Of a stretch of DNA of 6,214 nt, positions 5,126 through 6,214 are shown in pieces. The notes beneath the pieces are model-generated. The model saw only the letters and a list, made by a program, of their open reading frames with translations, was not told the origin of the DNA and made no database searches. A program made the position numbers and the translations under genes. Each line of letters opens with the position of its first letter. Within the stretch, counting starts at the first letter, position 1. The stretch is from an uncultured Bacilli bacterium (GTDB lineage Bacteria; Bacillota_I; Bacilli_A; RFN20; CAG-826), in the NCBI GenBank assembly GCA_934162685.1, contig CAKPJO010000092.1, positions 1 through 6,214 on the forward strand. The letters are read 5' to 3'.

Positions 5126-6214
5126 TATTTATTATCCTCCTTATGCATAGTAGCGGTTTTTAAAATATCATTATTAGTGTTAATATTAATTTTACTAAAC
5201 TCACTCTTAGAACCTAAATAATCCACACTTTCAATACTTAAATCATAAAATGCATAATCACCAATATTTGAAATAGAATTTGCTAATATTAATTGTTTTA
5301 TCACTGGTGTTAATGATACATCCGCACTTGGAAAAAACATACGAGCAGGAATACTTGTTACTCCATCAAGGAACATAACTTGGGCGTTTTTAGAACTTGT
5401 GGCCAAGTTTTCAAATACTTTGTTACCACTAGATAAATCATCTAATGCCACCGACTCAACAACTAATTTAGAAACATTAGTTAAATCTTTAAATGCTCCT
5501 TTTCCTAATTCTTTCAATTTTTTATTTAATTTTAATTGTTCTAAAGAAACGCATCCTTCAAAAGCACTTTCTTTTACTTCTACTAGCTCATTAGGTAAAA
5601 TAATCTTATTTAAATTTATACAATTTTTAAATGCTTCTTTTTCAATAAGAGTAATATTATCGTTAAAATACAAGTTAGATAAAGATACACAATCAAAGAA
5701 TGTTGTCTTATTAATTTCTTTGATATTTGTTAATGATAAATCTACTTCAATTAGATTTTCATTACTATAAAAGGCGCCGCTACCAAGTGAAGTTAAAGCA
5801 TTATTGAATTTAACATATGCTAAAGTGGAATTACCAAATCCCCACTCACCTAATGCGCTTAAACTAGTTGGTAATGTTACTTCTTCAACATCCCATTCAT
5901 AAAAAGCATAATTTCCAATAGAAGTTATAGTATCAGGAAGTGATAAATTTTTCACATTGCTTAAACGATAAAATGCATAATTACCAATTGATTCAATTTG
6001 CGAATTTTTAGAAAAATAAATATTATTAACATGAGGAACTAAAGAAGGATTTGTCGCTAATGGATAAAACATGCGGTTTGGTATCTTTTTTACATTGCTA
6101 CCAAAATATACATCCATAGATTGTGTACTTGATGGATAAAACACCCAGTTTTTAGCATTAAAATCATTTGCCTCTACTGCATCATAATATAAGGTTTTTA
6201 ATCCTGTACCATTA
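5125..6214 (-). CDS. BspA-type leucine-rich-repeat protein, C-terminal part
   Basis: The open frame continues past the window end, so only the last 362 residues are seen. A GTG at 6144 is within the repeats and is unlikely to be the start. The protein is made of LRR_5-type units of 22-24 residues with the pattern IG.yAF..c.sL..l.LP..l..: for example IGNYAFYRLSNVKNLSLP, IEKEAFKNCINLNKIILP and VKESAFEGCVSLEQLKL. About eight regular units occupy residues 77-259, counted from the window edge. Two irregular units containing IPNRMFYP (44-51) and IPARMFFP (288-295) flank them. The end, DYLGSKSEFSKI...LKTATMH, is the usual closing motif of BspA-like proteins, so the C-terminus is intact; no wall-anchor signal follows. 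Such proteins are generally secreted or surface-exposed and often bind host or bacterial surfaces, but the exact target is unknown. Coupling to the GH84 glycosidase suggests a shared role on host glycans (inference). Confidence 0.88.
   Translation of the reverse strand, partial: NGTGLKTLYYDAVEANDFNAKNWVFYPSSTQSMDVYFGSNVKKIPNRMFYPLATNPSLVPHVNNIYFSKNSQIESIGNYAFYRLSNVKNLSLPDTITSIGNYAFYEWDVEEVTLPTSLSALGEWGFGNSTLAYVKFNNALTSLGSGAFYSNENLIEVDLSLTNIKEINKTTFFDCVSLSNLYFNDNITLIEKEAFKNCINLNKIILPNELVEVKESAFEGCVSLEQLKLNKKLKELGKGAFKDLTNVSKLVVESVALDDLSSGNKVFENLATSSKNAQVMFLDGVTSIPARMFFPSADVSLTPVIKQLILANSISNIGDYAFYDLSIESVDYLGSKSEFSKININTNNDILKTATMHKEDNK
5136..5142 (-). promoter_or_regulatory. Ribosome binding site of the GH84 gene, inside the LRR gene
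   Basis: AAGGAGG, a near-perfect Shine-Dalgarno sequence, ends ten bases before the ATG at 5125. It is part of the last codons of the upstream LRR gene. With the TAATG stop/start overlap, it fixes the glycosidase start and implies coupled translation of the two proteins. Confidence 0.9.
5236..5475 (-). repeat. Irregular LRR module, copy B
   Basis: Encodes residues 247-326 of the visible LRR protein and aligns with copy A over about 80 residues with small gaps, including GVTSIPARMFFPSADVSLTP against NVKKIPNRMFYPLATNPSLVP. The copies have clearly diverged, so this is an old protein-level duplication and not a recent DNA repeat. It directly precedes the closing BspA-type cap. Confidence 0.65.
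5959..6201 (-). repeat. Irregular LRR module, copy A
   Basis: Encodes residues 5-85 of the visible LRR protein. Shared landmarks with copy B, in order: a VF followed by an SS/TS turn, V.F...V..IP.RMF.P.A, a proline-containing V/I strand, and IG.YAFY.LS. It is longer than the regular 22-24-residue units and appears only twice here, about 240 residues apart. Confidence 0.65.

Noticed and set aside
5399..5770. Plus-strand open frame of 123 codons
   Set aside because: It lies wholly opposite regular LRR units of the minus-strand gene. Its Ser/Phe/Leu-rich composition is what the complement of LRR codons gives.
6142..6144. GTG at 6144 as the start of the LRR gene
   Set aside because: The frame is open upstream to the window edge and the upstream residues belong to the irregular LRR module (LKTLYYDAVEANDF), so the gene continues beyond the window.

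Overview
This is an AT-rich window in which every gene I can support lies on the minus strand, so transcription runs from high to low coordinates. Rho-independent-type terminators, strong AAGGAGG and AGGGAG ribosome binding sites, and the protein families point to a low-GC Gram-positive bacterium of the Bacilli / Erysipelotrichia / Mollicutes-relative kind, probably host-associated. Many tryptophan codons are read as TGG, none as TGA, and all four visible stops are TAA. This argues against the Mycoplasma/Spiroplasma genetic code. The lineage is an inference; no marker gene is present.

Layout in the direction of transcription: (1) 6214-5125 is the 3' part of a gene for a BspA-type leucine-rich-repeat protein. 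(2) Its stop codon overlaps by one base the start of a 910-residue secreted family GH84 beta-N-acetylglucosaminidase (5125-2393), which has a catalytic Asp-Asp pair and two C-terminal CBM32/discoidin-like domains. The two form a translationally coupled pair, apparently for binding and trimming GlcNAc-containing host glycans. A hairpin after the glycosidase probably ends this transcript. (3) glyA (2221-1010), serine hydroxymethyltransferase, is a single-gene housekeeping unit with its own promoter and a clear terminator. (4) A MarR-family regulator (884-390) overlaps the start of an ABC exporter half-transporter gene (406 to beyond position 1). This pair is driven by a promoter, TTGACT-17-TACACT, in which one perfect TTAACTAGTTAA palindrome fills the spacer and a second covers the predicted start site. 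It looks like a self-repressing regulator/efflux operon.

The points most worth following are the two-operator switch in front of the MarR/ABC operon, the tight coupling of an LRR protein to a glycosidase without a visible wall anchor, and a roughly 80-residue irregular module that occurs twice, about 240 residues apart, in the LRR protein. I see no mobile elements, CRISPR arrays, tRNA or rRNA.
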